This document shows, in pieces, positions 26,911-35,162 of a DNA stretch of 64,000 nucleotides. The notes beneath the pieces were generated by a model. The model was given only the letters and a program-made list of their open reading frames with translations, did no database searches and was not told the origin of the DNA. Source of the stretch: Egibacteraceae bacterium (lineage in GTDB: Bacteria > Actinomycetota > Nitriliruptoria > Euzebyales > Egibacteraceae); NCBI GenBank assembly GCA_030446745.1, contig JAUJMS010000004.1:1-64000 (forward strand), read 5' to 3'. The position numbers and the translations under genes are program-made. The stretch's first letter is position 1; each line of letters begins with the position of its first letter.

Positions 26911-27240
26911 ATGTATGCATTTCTCGTCCTTGTCGGCCTCGCGCTTGGCCTGTCAGTTGTGCACCAGGTCATCGACGAGATCCTCCCGTTCCGGGCGCCC
27001 GCCGCGCTGGCCCGGACGCTCACCGTCGCCATCGGCGCCGGTCTGGCGTGGATGCTCGGTTACTCCGCGTTCTCGGCCTTCGGCCAGGAGCTGCGTGCCG
27101 AGTGGATGCACCCGCTGATGACGGGCCTCGTGCTCGTCGCCATGGGTGAGTTCGTCCGGTCGGTCATCGCCGCGATCGCTCACCGTGCCGGTGAGCCCCC
27201 GGTCGAGGCGGCGCCGCTGAGCTCCGTGCGCGCCGCGTAA
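26911..27240 (+). CDS. small integral membrane protein
   Basis: 109 residues with about three hydrophobic segments (YAFLVLVGLALGLSVVHQVI, RTLTVAIGAGLAWMLGYSAF, MTGLVLVAMGEFVRSVIAAI). The end is short and hydrophilic. I do not recognise a family. The ATG at 26911 has AGGAG eight bases upstream; GTG codons at 26902 and 26905 are alternatives. It is divergent from the sigma/anti-sigma pair and followed by a strong terminator, so it is probably monocistronic and may be controlled with that pair. Confidence 0.6.
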   Translation: MYAFLVLVGLALGLSVVHQVIDEILPFRAPAALARTLTVAIGAGLAWMLGYSAFSAFGQELRAEWMHPLMTGLVLVAMGEFVRSVIAAIAHRAGEPPVEAAPLSSVRAA

Positions 27241-27255
27241 CACCTGCTTCCCCGA

Positions 27256-27290
27256 ATGGGGCGGTCCTTGAAGGACCGCCCCATTTCTCT
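27256..27290 (+). terminator. intrinsic terminator behind the small membrane protein gene
   Basis: A 12-bp perfect stem (ATGGGGCGGTCC / GGACCGCCCCAT) with loop TTGAA, followed by TTCTCTTG. It begins 16 bases after the stop codon. Confidence 0.75.
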
Positions 27291-27328
27291 TGCCGCCGGC
27301 GCACACCCCGGTCGCTAGGCTGCGGCAC

Positions 27329-28294
27329 ATGGACCTCGCCTTCACGACCGAGCAGGAGGCGCTGCGCACGAGGGTCCGTGCTCTGCTGCAACGCGACTGC
27401 ACACCGCAGCAGATCCGCACGTCGTGGAACACACCGACCGGGCGGTCACACGAGCGCTGGAAGGCACTCGCCTCGGTGGGTGTCACCGGTCTGACCGTGC
27501 CGGAGGAGTTCGGCGGCTGGGGGCTGGACGAAACGTGGCTCGTCCTGGTCATGGAGGAAGCCGGCCGCGCGGCCCTACCCGAGGCGCTGGGCTCGGTTCT
27601 GGTCGCCGCCGCCCTCTTGGCAGACGCGGGGTCCGACGCGGAGCGGCAGAAGTGGCTGCCGCAGATCGCCGCGGGTGAGGCCATCGTGGTGGCGTCGGTG
27701 CCGGCGCCTCCGTGGGTGGACGACGCACACGTCGCGGACCTGATCCTGCTGACGGAGGGAACCCAGTTGCACGCAGTCGCGCCCGCGGCAGCGGAGCTGG
27801 TCCCGCAGCCGGCGCTGGATCCCAGCCGGCGGCGGTTTCTGGTTCAGTCGAACCTCAACGCCAGGTCATGCGTGGCCGTGTGGGCGGACCGCGAGCTGGC
27901 ACTCGCGGCAGACCGGGCGACCCTGGCCGAAGCAGCGCAGTTGGTGGGCACCGCTGCAAAGCTCGTCGAACTGGCGCGGGACTACAGCACAGAGCCGGAG
28001 CGGTCCTCGACGGCGGCCGACGGTGGGCCGACGGCGGGGCGTCAACTGGCAAACGCGGAGGCGAAGACCGAGCAAGCTCGGTCGGCCCTCTACCGCGCCG
28101 CGCGGGCCGTCGCCGCGGACGTGGACAGCAGGAGCGGAGACGTCGATGCGGCGCACGTGCTGGCCGTGCAGGCTGCCCACCTGGCCGCGCAGGGGGCGCT
28201 GCAGATCCACGAGGCGCTGGGCGCCGCCGAGGAGCACGACCTGCATCTGTGGCTGCGGCGCGCGGTGATGGCGCCAGCGGTCAGTCGTAGCTGA
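27329..28294 (+). CDS. acyl-CoA dehydrogenase-like protein lacking the usual flavin-loop motif
   Basis: 321 residues, shorter than catalytic ACADs (~380). MDLAFTTEQEALRTRVRALL, GVTGLTVPEEFGGWGLDETW and the C-terminal QIHEALGAAEEHDLHLWLRR are family blocks. The middle part, where RxQFGxPIGxFQ would bind FAD, reads DYSTEPERSSTAADGGPTAG instead. The C-terminal GALGYT is changed to EALGAA. It may be a non-catalytic subunit of a two-gene ACAD, like some FadE subunits, or its middle may be misread by two offsetting indels. The ATG at 27329 starts the similarity. Confidence 0.65.
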   Translation: MDLAFTTEQEALRTRVRALLQRDCTPQQIRTSWNTPTGRSHERWKALASVGVTGLTVPEEFGGWGLDETWLVLVMEEAGRAALPEALGSVLVAAALLADAGSDAERQKWLPQIAAGEAIVVASVPAPPWVDDAHVADLILLTEGTQLHAVAPAAAELVPQPALDPSRRRFLVQSNLNARSCVAVWADRELALAADRATLAEAAQLVGTAAKLVELARDYSTEPERSSTAADGGPTAGRQLANAEAKTEQARSALYRAARAVAADVDSRSGDVDAAHVLAVQAAHLAAQGALQIHEALGAAEEHDLHLWLRRAVMAPAVSRS

Positions 28295-28304
28295 GTTCTG
28301 CACA

Positions 28305-28328
28305 CACCTCGGCACGGTGGCCGAGGTG
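28305..28328. terminator. hairpin between convergent genes
   Basis: A perfect 9-bp stem (CACCTCGGC / GCCGAGGTG) with a 6-base loop lies in the 41-bp gap between the acyl-CoA dehydrogenase-like gene and the convergent SDR gene. There is no clear T-run on either side. It may end both transcripts. Confidence 0.5.
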
Positions 28329-28335
28329 ACGGTGG

Positions 28336-29118
28336 TCAGACGTACTTTCCCATGCCGCCGGCGACATCGACGATCGCCCCGGTGATGTAACTGGCACGGT
28401 CGCTGGCAAGAAACGCCGCGATGCCGGAGACCTCCTCGACGGTGCCGAAGCGTCCCAGCGGGACCTCCTCGGCGGCCCACTGCGAGAAGAACTCCTCCTC
28501 TGACAGGTCCGGCGCGCGGCGCCGGCGGATGTTCTCCCACTGCGGCGTCACGACGAAGCCGATGTTGATGCTGTTGACCAGCACGCCTTCGGGACCGAGC
28601 TCCTGCGCCAGCGTCTTGGTGAAGTTCAGGCATGCGGCGCGGTTGACGCTGGTGGCGAAGAACCCGGGATCCGGATACTTCGCATAGACGGAGTTGATGT
28701 TGATCACGCGCGGGGCGGTGCTGGTGCGCAGGTACGGCAATGCTGCACGGGTGCAACGGATCTGGGAGAACAATTTGACGTCGAGGTCGCGTTGCCAGTC
28801 CTCGTCTGTCAGCGAGTCGAAGGAACCCGGGCTGGCTGCCCCGGCGTTGTTGACCAGGATGTCGATCCCGCCCAGCGTGTCGGCGGCGTCCTCGACGAAG
28901 GCCCCCACCTGCTCCGGGTCCGTCACGTCGGCGACCGCGGCGTGCAGGGTGCGGCCGGTCCGGCGCAGCATCTCGCCGGCGGTCTCGACCTCGGCGGGGT
29001 TGCGCGCACAGATGGCAACGTCGACGCCCTCCCCGACCAGCTCCTGCGCGATGGCCAGGCCGATGCCCTTGGAACCTCCGGTGACGATGGCTCGCCGTCC
29101 GGTCAGATTCAGCTCCAC
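28336..29118 (-). CDS. SDR-family protein with altered catalytic Tyr/Lys
   Basis: 260 residues, intact. NAD(P) motif TGGSKGIG (~14-21), structural NNAG, Ser in ININSVYAKYP, and a C-terminal ASYITGAIVDVAGGMG. Where classical SDRs have YxxxK the sequence is FFATSVNRAA, which aligns as Thr and Arg in place of Tyr and Lys. The chemistry may be changed or lost. The GTG start at 29118 directly abuts the stop of the cupin gene upstream, so the two are co-transcribed. The real role is unknown. Confidence 0.75.
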   Translation of the reverse strand: MELNLTGRRAIVTGGSKGIGLAIAQELVGEGVDVAICARNPAEVETAGEMLRRTGRTLHAAVADVTDPEQVGAFVEDAADTLGGIDILVNNAGAASPGSFDSLTDEDWQRDLDVKLFSQIRCTRAALPYLRTSTAPRVININSVYAKYPDPGFFATSVNRAACLNFTKTLAQELGPEGVLVNSINIGFVVTPQWENIRRRRAPDLSEEEFFSQWAAEEVPLGRFGTVEEVSGIAAFLASDRASYITGAIVDVAGGMGKYV

Positions 29119-29535
29119 CTAGGCCTCGTCGGTCGACGCGGCAGCCGTGTTCTCCGTGTGGGCCAACAGCGAGCGCCGCGGCGGATTGAAGACATCCACC
29201 TCGAGGCATGAGGTGTCGTGCGTGCGCGCGCCGTGCGGGACCCACGACGGGACGACCGCGACGTCGCCCTTGCGCATGATCCGGATGTCGCCGTCGAGCT
29301 CGAACTCGAACTCCCCCTCCAGCACGAGAACGATCTGCTCCTCTTCGTGCACGTGCATCGGCGCCTCGGTGTGCGGCTCGAACGACACGAAGTTGACCAT
29401 CGTCCGCTCCCCCAGCACGGGCCGGAACTCCAGCCCCGCGACGAACTCCACGGGCGGGATCGCCTGCACGTCGACGTAGCGGCCGGGCGCGGTGGGGACG
29501 CCACCCGCTTCGGTGGTGAAGTGTTCGGTGGTCAT
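29119..29535 (-). CDS. cupin-domain protein
   Basis: 138 residues. Double-stranded beta-helix motif 1 is MHVHEEEQIVLVLEGEFEFE, motif 2 GDVAVVPSWVPHGARTHD. The metal ligands His/His/Glu and a later His are kept, so a metal-binding cupin is likely. The ATG at 29535 overlaps the rebuilt stop of the aminotransferase gene (ATGA). It sits in one operon with an aminotransferase and an SDR. Possible roles are a dioxygenase or a sensor; nothing more specific can be said. Confidence 0.8.
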   Translation of the reverse strand: MTTEHFTTEAGGVPTAPGRYVDVQAIPPVEFVAGLEFRPVLGERTMVNFVSFEPHTEAPMHVHEEEQIVLVLEGEFEFELDGDIRIMRKGDVAVVPSWVPHGARTHDTSCLEVDVFNPPRRSLLAHTENTAAASTDEA

Positions 29536-30739
29536 TGCAGCTCCGAAGTCATGAGCGCCGCGATTCGGCGAACGCCCTCGTTGATGTGTCCTCTGCGACG
29601 CGGCTGAAGGCCAGGCGCAGCTCGTTGCTGCCGGCGCCGTCGGCATGAAACGGCGTGCCCGGCACATACGCGACCTTGGCGGCCGCTGCCTTTGCTGCCA
29701 GCGCGACGGTGTCGACGCCTTCAGGTGCCGTGAGCCAGCTGAAAAATCCGCCCGCCGGCCGCGTCCACGACACGCCGTGCGGCATGTGCTCCTCGAGTGC
29801 CCCGAGGAGCAAGCCGCAGCGGCGCTCATACAGCACGCGGGACTGCGCGAGCTGCCGGTCGAGGTGCCCGCCCCGCAGATACTCCTCCATCAGCCGCTGC
29901 CCCAACGCGCCGGCGCACTGATCGGTGTTCTGCTTGGCGACGACCATCCGGGCGATGACGCTCACGGGTCCCGCCGCCCAGCCCAGACGCACACCGGGAA
30001 AGAAGGTCTTGGAGAACGTGCCGGCCTGCACGACCACGTCGGGCGCCAGGGCCCACAGGCTCGACAACCGCTCGCCGGAGAAGCCAAGTTCGCGGTAGGC
30101 GACGTCTTCGAGGATCAGCACGTGGTGGCGCCGGCACACCTCGACCAGCGCCTGGCGGCGCTCATACGACAGGGTCAGCCCCGTGGGGTTCTGGTGCTCC
30201 GGAATCGTGTAGAGCATCTTGGGTCGCAGGCCGCCGGCCAGCCGCTGTTCGAACGCCTCGACGTCCATCCCCTCGGCGTCCATCGGGATGCCGACCACGT
30301 CCGCGTCAAACCCGCGGAACGCCATGATTGCTCCGAGATACGTGGGCGCCTCGACGGCAACGACGTCGCCCGCGTCGAGCAGGCTCTTGGAGAGCAGCTC
30401 CATGGCGTCGATGCCACCACTGGTGATCATCAGCTCGTCGTCGGCCGGACGCTGTCCCTCGGTGTCAGCCAGTCGTTGCGCCATGGCGTCGCGGACACCG
30501 GGCAGACCTTCGGTGGGCGAGTACTGCAGCGCCACCGCAGCATCGGTGTCCAGCAGCCGCGCCGTCAGGTCTCGCAGCACGTCCACGGGAAAGGTTTCCG
30601 GGGCAGGAAAACCGCCGGAGAAGGTGATGATGTCCTTCGCCCCGGCCAAGGCGAGGATCGCGGTGATTTCCCCACCGGACTGCTGCGTCCGCCGCGCGAA
30701 CGAAGCCTCCCACGTGGCGGCTGGAGTCGTCGTGCTCAT
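29532..30739 (-). CDS. PLP-dependent aminotransferase class I/II (frameshift near the end)
   Basis: About 400 residues, similar to 2-aminoadipate/valine-pyruvate-type aminotransferases. IITFSGGFPAPETFPVDVLR, LQYSPTEGLPGVRDAMAQRL, MITSGGIDAMELLSKSLLDA, YTIPEHQNPTGLTLS, the PLP lysine in GTFSKTFFPGVRLGW and the carboxylate Arg near SNELRLAFS are seen. One extra base near 29585 diverts the end. Correcting it gives NEGVRRIAALMTSELQ and a TGA overlapping the cupin ATG. The start is ATG 30739. The substrate is not predictable from sequence. Confidence 0.85.
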
Positions 30740-30876
30740 CGAGGGCGCGTCCTCTCGGTTTCGTCGGCACCGCGCCCGAGGGTAGCCGCGCGGGTCTGGC
30801 CTGCGACGATCCGCTTTGCGACCGGCGGATGCCACCGTGGCAGGCTGTGGCGACGCGCCGACAGAACAGGAGACCA

Positions 30877-31884
30877 GTGGCACCGGAACGGCGGTTGCAG
30901 TTTGGCCTGCTCGCGTTTGCCGGCGTTCTCCTGTCCGGTTTCGTCGGCTATCAGGTCTTCGAGGGCTTCGCTCCGCTTGACGCGCTGTACATGACCGTCA
31001 TCACTGTCACGTCCGTGGGCTACGGCGAGGTCGTACCGCTTGACTCCTCCGGTCGCATGTTCACGATCCTGTTGATCGCAGCGGGCGTCGGATCTGCGAC
31101 CTTTGCCATCGCGAGCGGCGCGGAGTTCGTCCTCGAAGGCCACATGAGGCGCATCATCGAAAGGCGACGCATGGACCGCTCCATCCAGAGCCTCAAGGAC
31201 CACGTCATCATCTGCGGCTTCGGCCGCGTGGGCCGGCGCTTGGCCGACGAACTGCGGGCCGAGGGCGTGTCGTTCGTCATCATCGACAACGACCTCCATC
31301 GACTCGAGGACGCCGAGGAGCGGCGGTGGCCGTTCGTCGTGGGCGACTCCACCGAGGAGTCGGTCCTGGTCGAGGCCGGCGGTGAGCGCGCCCGTGCGCT
31401 CGTGGCCTGCGTGAACAGCGACGCGGACAACGTCCTCACGACGCTGACGGCCAAAGGGCTTCGCCCCGACCTCAGCGTCATCGGGCGCGCGAAGGCCGAG
31501 GAGAACGAGGCGAAGTTCCGCCGCGCGGGCGCAGACCGGGTCATCGCGCCGACCACCATGGGCGGTCGCCGGATCGCTCAGCTGCTCACGCGCCCGATCG
31601 TGGCCGAGTTCCTCGAACAGGTGGGGGGGTCCGCGGGCCTGGAGTACTCATTCGAGGAGATCCCGGTGCGCCAGGCCTCGCCCTTGGTCGGGATCAAGCT
31701 CAGCGAAGCCGGCATGCGCGAACAGTGGGGCTGCACCGTGCTGGCGATCGATCACCGCAACGGTGAACCGCTCGACACACACCCTGATGACGACATTCTG
31801 CTCGATGCCAACGACGTTCTCGTCGTCATCGGCAGCGTGTCGGACCTCGAAGCGATGCGGCGGCACTTCGCCGCCGCCCGCTGA
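30877..31884 (+). CDS. two-span potassium channel with RCK (TrkA-N/TrkA-C) domains
   Basis: 335 residues. TM1 is LLAFAGVLLSGFVGYQVF, the pore helix and selectivity filter YMTVITVTSVGYGE (filter SVGYGE, ~46-51) and TM2 ILLIAAGVGSATFAIASGAE. A cytoplasmic NAD-binding RCK domain follows (HVIICGFGRVGRRLADEL, FVVGDSTEESVL). A TrkA-C part ends DANDVLVVIGSVSDLEAMRR. This is a ligand-gated K+ channel of the MthK/Kch type. GTG 30877 has AGGAG four bases before it. It is divergent from the aminotransferase operon. Confidence 0.9.
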   Translation: MAPERRLQFGLLAFAGVLLSGFVGYQVFEGFAPLDALYMTVITVTSVGYGEVVPLDSSGRMFTILLIAAGVGSATFAIASGAEFVLEGHMRRIIERRRMDRSIQSLKDHVIICGFGRVGRRLADELRAEGVSFVIIDNDLHRLEDAEERRWPFVVGDSTEESVLVEAGGERARALVACVNSDADNVLTTLTAKGLRPDLSVIGRAKAEENEAKFRRAGADRVIAPTTMGGRRIAQLLTRPIVAEFLEQVGGSAGLEYSFEEIPVRQASPLVGIKLSEAGMREQWGCTVLAIDHRNGEPLDTHPDDDILLDANDVLVVIGSVSDLEAMRRHFAAAR

Positions 31885-31929
31885 TCCGCCTCAGCAGGGT
31901 TACGGCCGAGTACCGGTCGGAGAAATACG

Positions 31930-32355
31930 TCAGCCGGATTTCATCCGAATTGATGACGAACGAGAGCGCGGGTGGGCTATGCGCCACGCCCAGTAGAGCA
32001 ACGGCAACTGCAGCGGCGCTCTGATCCATGCGGCCACGGGCGATCCGATGACACCCGGCACACCGGGGACGACGCCGCCTTGGACCGCGTGCTGCAGGTT
32101 TGCCACCCACACCACTGCGAAGGTCGCGAACGCCGCCAGCCCGCCCGCACGTGCGGTCTTCTCACGCGCGAGCAGTGCGGCGGAACCCAGTTCCGCAGCC
32201 GTCGCGGCGTAGTTCCACAGCGCGGGGTCACCGGGCAACCACCGCGGGATCATGGCCTCGAATGTCGGCCTCGCGACGAGGTGAGCGACGCCCATGCCGC
32301 CGAGCGCCGCCGCCATCACGAGCCGGGAGATGCGCCGGCCGCTCGACTCTGTCAT
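31930..32355 (-). CDS. DoxX-like membrane protein
   Basis: 141 residues, four hydrophobic segments. Among them are LVMAAALGGMGVAHLVARPT, LGSAALLAREKTARAGGLAA, FATFAVVWVANLQHAV and PLQLPLLYWAWRIA. The pattern with FEAMIPRWLPGDPALWNY matches DoxX-like family proteins. Their function is mostly unknown; some are linked to redox or thiol stress. The ATG overlaps the stop of the FMN reductase gene (ATGA, 32352-32355), suggesting a shared redox role. Confidence 0.75.
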   Translation of the reverse strand: MTESSGRRISRLVMAAALGGMGVAHLVARPTFEAMIPRWLPGDPALWNYAATAAELGSAALLAREKTARAGGLAAFATFAVVWVANLQHAVQGGVVPGVPGVIGSPVAAWIRAPLQLPLLYWAWRIAHPRSRSSSIRMKSG

Positions 32356-32921
32356 CGGACGAGCATTGCAAACTCCAGGACCTCGTGGCCAACTGTCTCC
32401 AACTGGAACCGTGCGCGGGCGTCCACCAGCTCGCCGGAGTTGTCGAAGACCCCGACAGTGGTGTTGATCGCCGCGCCCATCGGCGTCGGCCACGCACGCA
32501 GCGCGTGCGCGATGGTGCGCAACTGCTGCAGCGTCGCGACGATCGCTTGCCAACCGGCGCCGGTGGCGATGCAGCCCACGGCCAACCCCGAAAAGTACGG
32601 CGGCGTGTCGCCGCGGAGATCCTCGACGTAGTCCAGCGAGTTCTTCACCAGTCCGGACACCGAGCCGTGATAGCCAGGCGACGCGATGATGATCCCGTCG
32701 GCCACGCGCAGGTGCTGCGTGAGACGTGTCGCGACCTCGGTGCGGTCCGGGTTCTCCGGCGCGTACATCGGCAGTTGCGCCAACTCCGGACCGAAGAAAC
32801 CGCTTGTGGTCGCACCGCCGTCCTCCGCCACCCCGAGCGCGAAACGCAGCGCCTTCTCCGTCGTCGACCCGGCCCGCGTCGTGCCGCCCAGGCCGACGAT
32901 GTGCGGGCGGGTCTGCGACAT
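32352..32921 (-). CDS. NADPH-dependent FMN reductase family protein
   Basis: 189 residues, flavodoxin fold. IVGLGGTTRAGSTTEKALRF (FMN phosphate loop), DGIIIASPGYHGSVSGLVKN, SLDYVEDL and GWQAIVATLQQLRTIAHALR are typical of the NADPH-dependent FMN/quinone reductase family. The start ATG at 32921 reads MSQTRPHIVG. It is coupled to a DoxX-like gene. It may reduce flavin, quinones or azo compounds. The 232 bp upstream (32922-33153) contain an AT-rich patch near 33013-33037 and no gene. Confidence 0.85.
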   Translation of the reverse strand: MSQTRPHIVGLGGTTRAGSTTEKALRFALGVAEDGGATTSGFFGPELAQLPMYAPENPDRTEVATRLTQHLRVADGIIIASPGYHGSVSGLVKNSLDYVEDLRGDTPPYFSGLAVGCIATGAGWQAIVATLQQLRTIAHALRAWPTPMGAAINTTVGVFDNSGELVDARARFQLETVGHEVLEFAMLVR

Positions 32922-33153
32922 GCGTGCGCTCCTGCGGCTCGGGGTGCCTTGGCGTCAGTCAGCACGTGGCGGCCGGCGTGGGCGCGACGCTGCCGCGTTG
33001 AGGCGAGTCAGCGGATATTTAGTCGATTTTAACGATGCTGGCAGCTGCTGCCCGCCTCCATGCTGTGCCCACGTCCCAGTCCACGACGGTTCGCCGCTGC
33101 AGTCGTAGTCCGGTTAGTCCGCGGAAGGTTGTCAATTGAGCACGAGGCGGTCC

Positions 33154-33336
33154 ATGACCCGAGAGTTGTGGGCATATTGCGGGGTCTGCGCACGGTGGTT
33201 TTTCGTCGAGCGATCCGAGGATCCAGAGCACCGGCGTATCGAATGTCCCGTCTGCGCCGTGCCATCGGCCATCTTCCACAACCGCGTCGACGCGTCGAAG
33301 CATCGGGTGACACGCTCCGCCAAGCCGCAGGAGTAG
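33154..33336 (+). CDS. small zinc-ribbon-like protein
   Basis: 60 residues with two CxxC pairs (YCGVCARWFFVERSED and RIECPVCAVPSAIFHN) and a basic C-terminal end. Such pairs usually bind one zinc. I do not recognise the family. The ATG at 33154 has CGAGG upstream; a TTG at 33136 with GGAAGG before it is an alternative that adds six residues. It is isolated between divergent and co-oriented genes. Confidence 0.55.
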   Translation: MTRELWAYCGVCARWFFVERSEDPEHRRIECPVCAVPSAIFHNRVDASKHRVTRSAKPQE

Positions 33337-33432
33337 TCCGCCGTGGCCGGTCGCCGGCGCGCGTGCGTCCCCTGTGGATGACCGTCCCTCTTGAGGGTCC
33401 TGGTGTCGCAGCCCCTTCGTACGGTCGACTCC

Positions 33433-33867
33433 ATGACCATCCGCCGCAAGAACCCCCGTCTGCAGGGGCTCATCGGGCTGGGCGCCGCCATCGACTGGTT
33501 CACCCGCCACGGCTACTTCGTCGCCATCCCCCTCAACGACAGCCAGCCGTGGGACCTCATCGTCGAGGATACCGCCGGCACCGTCAGCAGGGTCCAGGTG
33601 AAGACGACGACGCAGCGCGTCCGCAACGGACGGTTTCTCGTGATGCTCGAGACCGCCGGCGGCAACCAGAGCTTCTCCACCCGCAAGCCCTTCGACAACC
33701 GCCGCAGCGACGTGCTGTTCGTGCTCACCGATGACGCCGGCATTTACGTCATCCCCTGTGCCGAGATCACGACTACCAGGAGCCTGACGTTGAGCGGGAA
33801 ATACGAGCAGTACCGCGCGTCAGGACCGCAACAACTGGTGGTGGGAGAAGGATTCGAACCTTCGTAG
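33433..33867 (+). CDS. PD-(D/E)XK endonuclease-like protein (group I intron endonuclease family)
   Basis: About 144 residues. IGLGAAIDWFTRHGYFVAIP, LNDSQPWDLIVED and RVQVKTTTQRVRNGRFLV show the D...(Q)VK core of the PD-(D/E)XK fold, resembling the intron-encoded I-Ssp6803I-type nucleases (PDDEXK_5). Asp of WDLIVED and Gln-Val-Lys are the likely active site. No intron is visible around it. The frame ends inside tRNA-Tyr on the opposite strand. The last ~12 residues (VVGEGFEPS) are encoded by the tRNA complement, so the true end may be nearer 33825 with one missed base. Confidence 0.7.
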   Translation: MTIRRKNPRLQGLIGLGAAIDWFTRHGYFVAIPLNDSQPWDLIVEDTAGTVSRVQVKTTTQRVRNGRFLVMLETAGGNQSFSTRKPFDNRRSDVLFVLTDDAGIYVIPCAEITTTRSLTLSGKYEQYRASGPQQLVVGEGFEPS

Positions 33868-33920
33868 GCAGAGCCAGCGGAATTACAGTCCGCCCCCTTT
33901 GGCCACTCGGGTATCCCACC
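33836..33920 (-). tRNA. trnY: tRNA-Tyr (GTA), CCA encoded
   Basis: Minus-strand cloverleaf GGTGGGATACCCGAGTGGCC. The anticodon arm GCGGACTGTAATTCCGC gives anticodon GTA. There is a long variable arm (class II), the T-arm is AAGGTTCGAATCCTT and the acceptor TCCCACC, followed by A and an encoded CCA. Of the complete tRNAs in the window, only this one encodes CCA. Its 3' end overlaps the 3' end of the nuclease gene on the other strand. Confidence 0.93.
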
Positions 33921-34022
33921 AGGGATGGCCATGCTAGGTGCCGCCTGCAAAGCGCCGCAAACTACGGCGCCGCACCGGTCCCTTAGCATTCCCCATCACC
34001 CAACCTGTAGGAGGAACACCCA

Positions 34023-34511
34023 GTGGCGGACTCAAGCTTTGACGTGGTGGCAGAAGTCGACAAGCAGGAAGTCGACAACGCCCTGAACCAGGCGTCCAAA
34101 GAGATCGCGACCCGCTTCGACTTCAAGGGCACCGACGCCTCGGTCGCGTGGTCCGGCGAGAAGATCGCCATCGCCGCCAACTCCGAGGACCGCGTCAACG
34201 CCGCGCTCGACGTGCTCAAGGACAAGCTCGTCAAGCGCAAGGTCAGCCTCAAAAGTCTCGAGTACGACGAGCCCAAGCCCGGTTCGAAGGGGCACTACAA
34301 CCTCGAGATCAGCCTGGTGGAGGGGATCCCCAGCGACAAGGCCAAGGCGATGGTCAAGCAGATCAAGGCCTCGAAGCTGAAGGTCCAGGCGGCGATCCAG
34401 GGCGACCAGCTGCGCATCTCGGGTAAGAGCCGCGACGACCTGCAGGAGGTCCAGGCACTGCTGCGCAACAACGACCAGGACCTGCCGCTGAAGTTCACCA
34501 ACTACAAGTAG
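34023..34511 (+). CDS. yajQ: YajQ-family nucleotide (cyclic-di-GMP)-binding protein
   Basis: 162 residues, intact and full length. MADSSFDVVAEVDKQEVDNA, LNQASKEIATRFDFKGTDAS and the C-terminal RNNDQDLPLKFTNYK are hallmarks of the YajQ/DUF520 family, whose members bind c-di-GMP in some bacteria. GTG 34023 has AGGAGG eight bases before it. It ends 3 bp from the convergent slipin gene. Confidence 0.93.
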   Translation: MADSSFDVVAEVDKQEVDNALNQASKEIATRFDFKGTDASVAWSGEKIAIAANSEDRVNAALDVLKDKLVKRKVSLKSLEYDEPKPGSKGHYNLEISLVEGIPSDKAKAMVKQIKASKLKVQAAIQGDQLRISGKSRDDLQEVQALLRNNDQDLPLKFTNYK

Positions 34512-34514
34512 GCG

Positions 34515-35162
34515 TCAGCCCTTCGGCGGCGGCACGATCGTCGGGTCACCGCCCAGGCTGAGGACGACGGTGTTGCCGGTGGTGTTGCCCAGCTGCTGCA
34601 GCAGGCGCAGCTGCAACAACGCCGGGTTGTCCGTCACGGCCTGTGCAGCGTTGGCAAGGTTGCGCAAGGCCGCCGATTCGCCCCGCGCGCGCTCCAGCGC
34701 CGCCAACCCCTCCTTCTGCGCCGCCACGACCTGCGCGAAGACGCGCTTGAGGTCGCCGGGGAACATGATGCCGCGCACGTCGACCTGCAGCAGGCGCAGT
34801 CCCAGAAGCTCCGCCCGTGGCGCGCGCTGCTCCATGAGGCGCGCGCCGAACTCCCCCCGTCCCGCGAGCACGTCGGCAATCTCGTACACCGCCGCAAGGG
34901 TCACCCGCAGCGTGATGCCGTCCGCGCTCATGACCTCCTGCCCGGGCACCGGCACGTGGCGTGCGCGAATGTCGACGGGGTGGATCACCGTGCGGGGCCG
35001 CCAGTAGCGGTAGCGGCCCGGCTCGAGCACGCCGGTGACCCGGCCGAGGTCATACCGCAGGCCGCGCTGGTATTCGACAACCGTGACTGTCCCGACGCGG
35101 TTGAGCACCCAGATCGCCGCGATCACCGCGACGAGGACAATGCCAATCCACACCTCGGTCAT
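34515..35162 (-). CDS. slipin/stomatin-like SPFH protein with internal shortening
   Basis: 215 residues against roughly 250-260 in actinobacterial relatives. One N-terminal membrane anchor (IGIVLVAVIAAIWVL) is followed by the SPFH/band-7 domain (VTVVEYQRGLRYDLGRVTGV, GQEVMSADGITLRVTLAAVY) and GLRLLQVDVRGIMFPGDLKR, VFAQVVAAQKEGLAALERAR. Between VYEIAD and LAGRGEFG about 40 residues of the usual domain appear to be missing, in frame. SPFH proteins organise membrane microdomains and proteases. The effect of the shortening is unknown. Confidence 0.75.
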   Translation of the reverse strand: MTEVWIGIVLVAVIAAIWVLNRVGTVTVVEYQRGLRYDLGRVTGVLEPGRYRYWRPRTVIHPVDIRARHVPVPGQEVMSADGITLRVTLAAVYEIADVLAGRGEFGARLMEQRAPRAELLGLRLLQVDVRGIMFPGDLKRVFAQVVAAQKEGLAALERARGESAALRNLANAAQAVTDNPALLQLRLLQQLGNTTGNTVVLSLGGDPTIVPPPKG

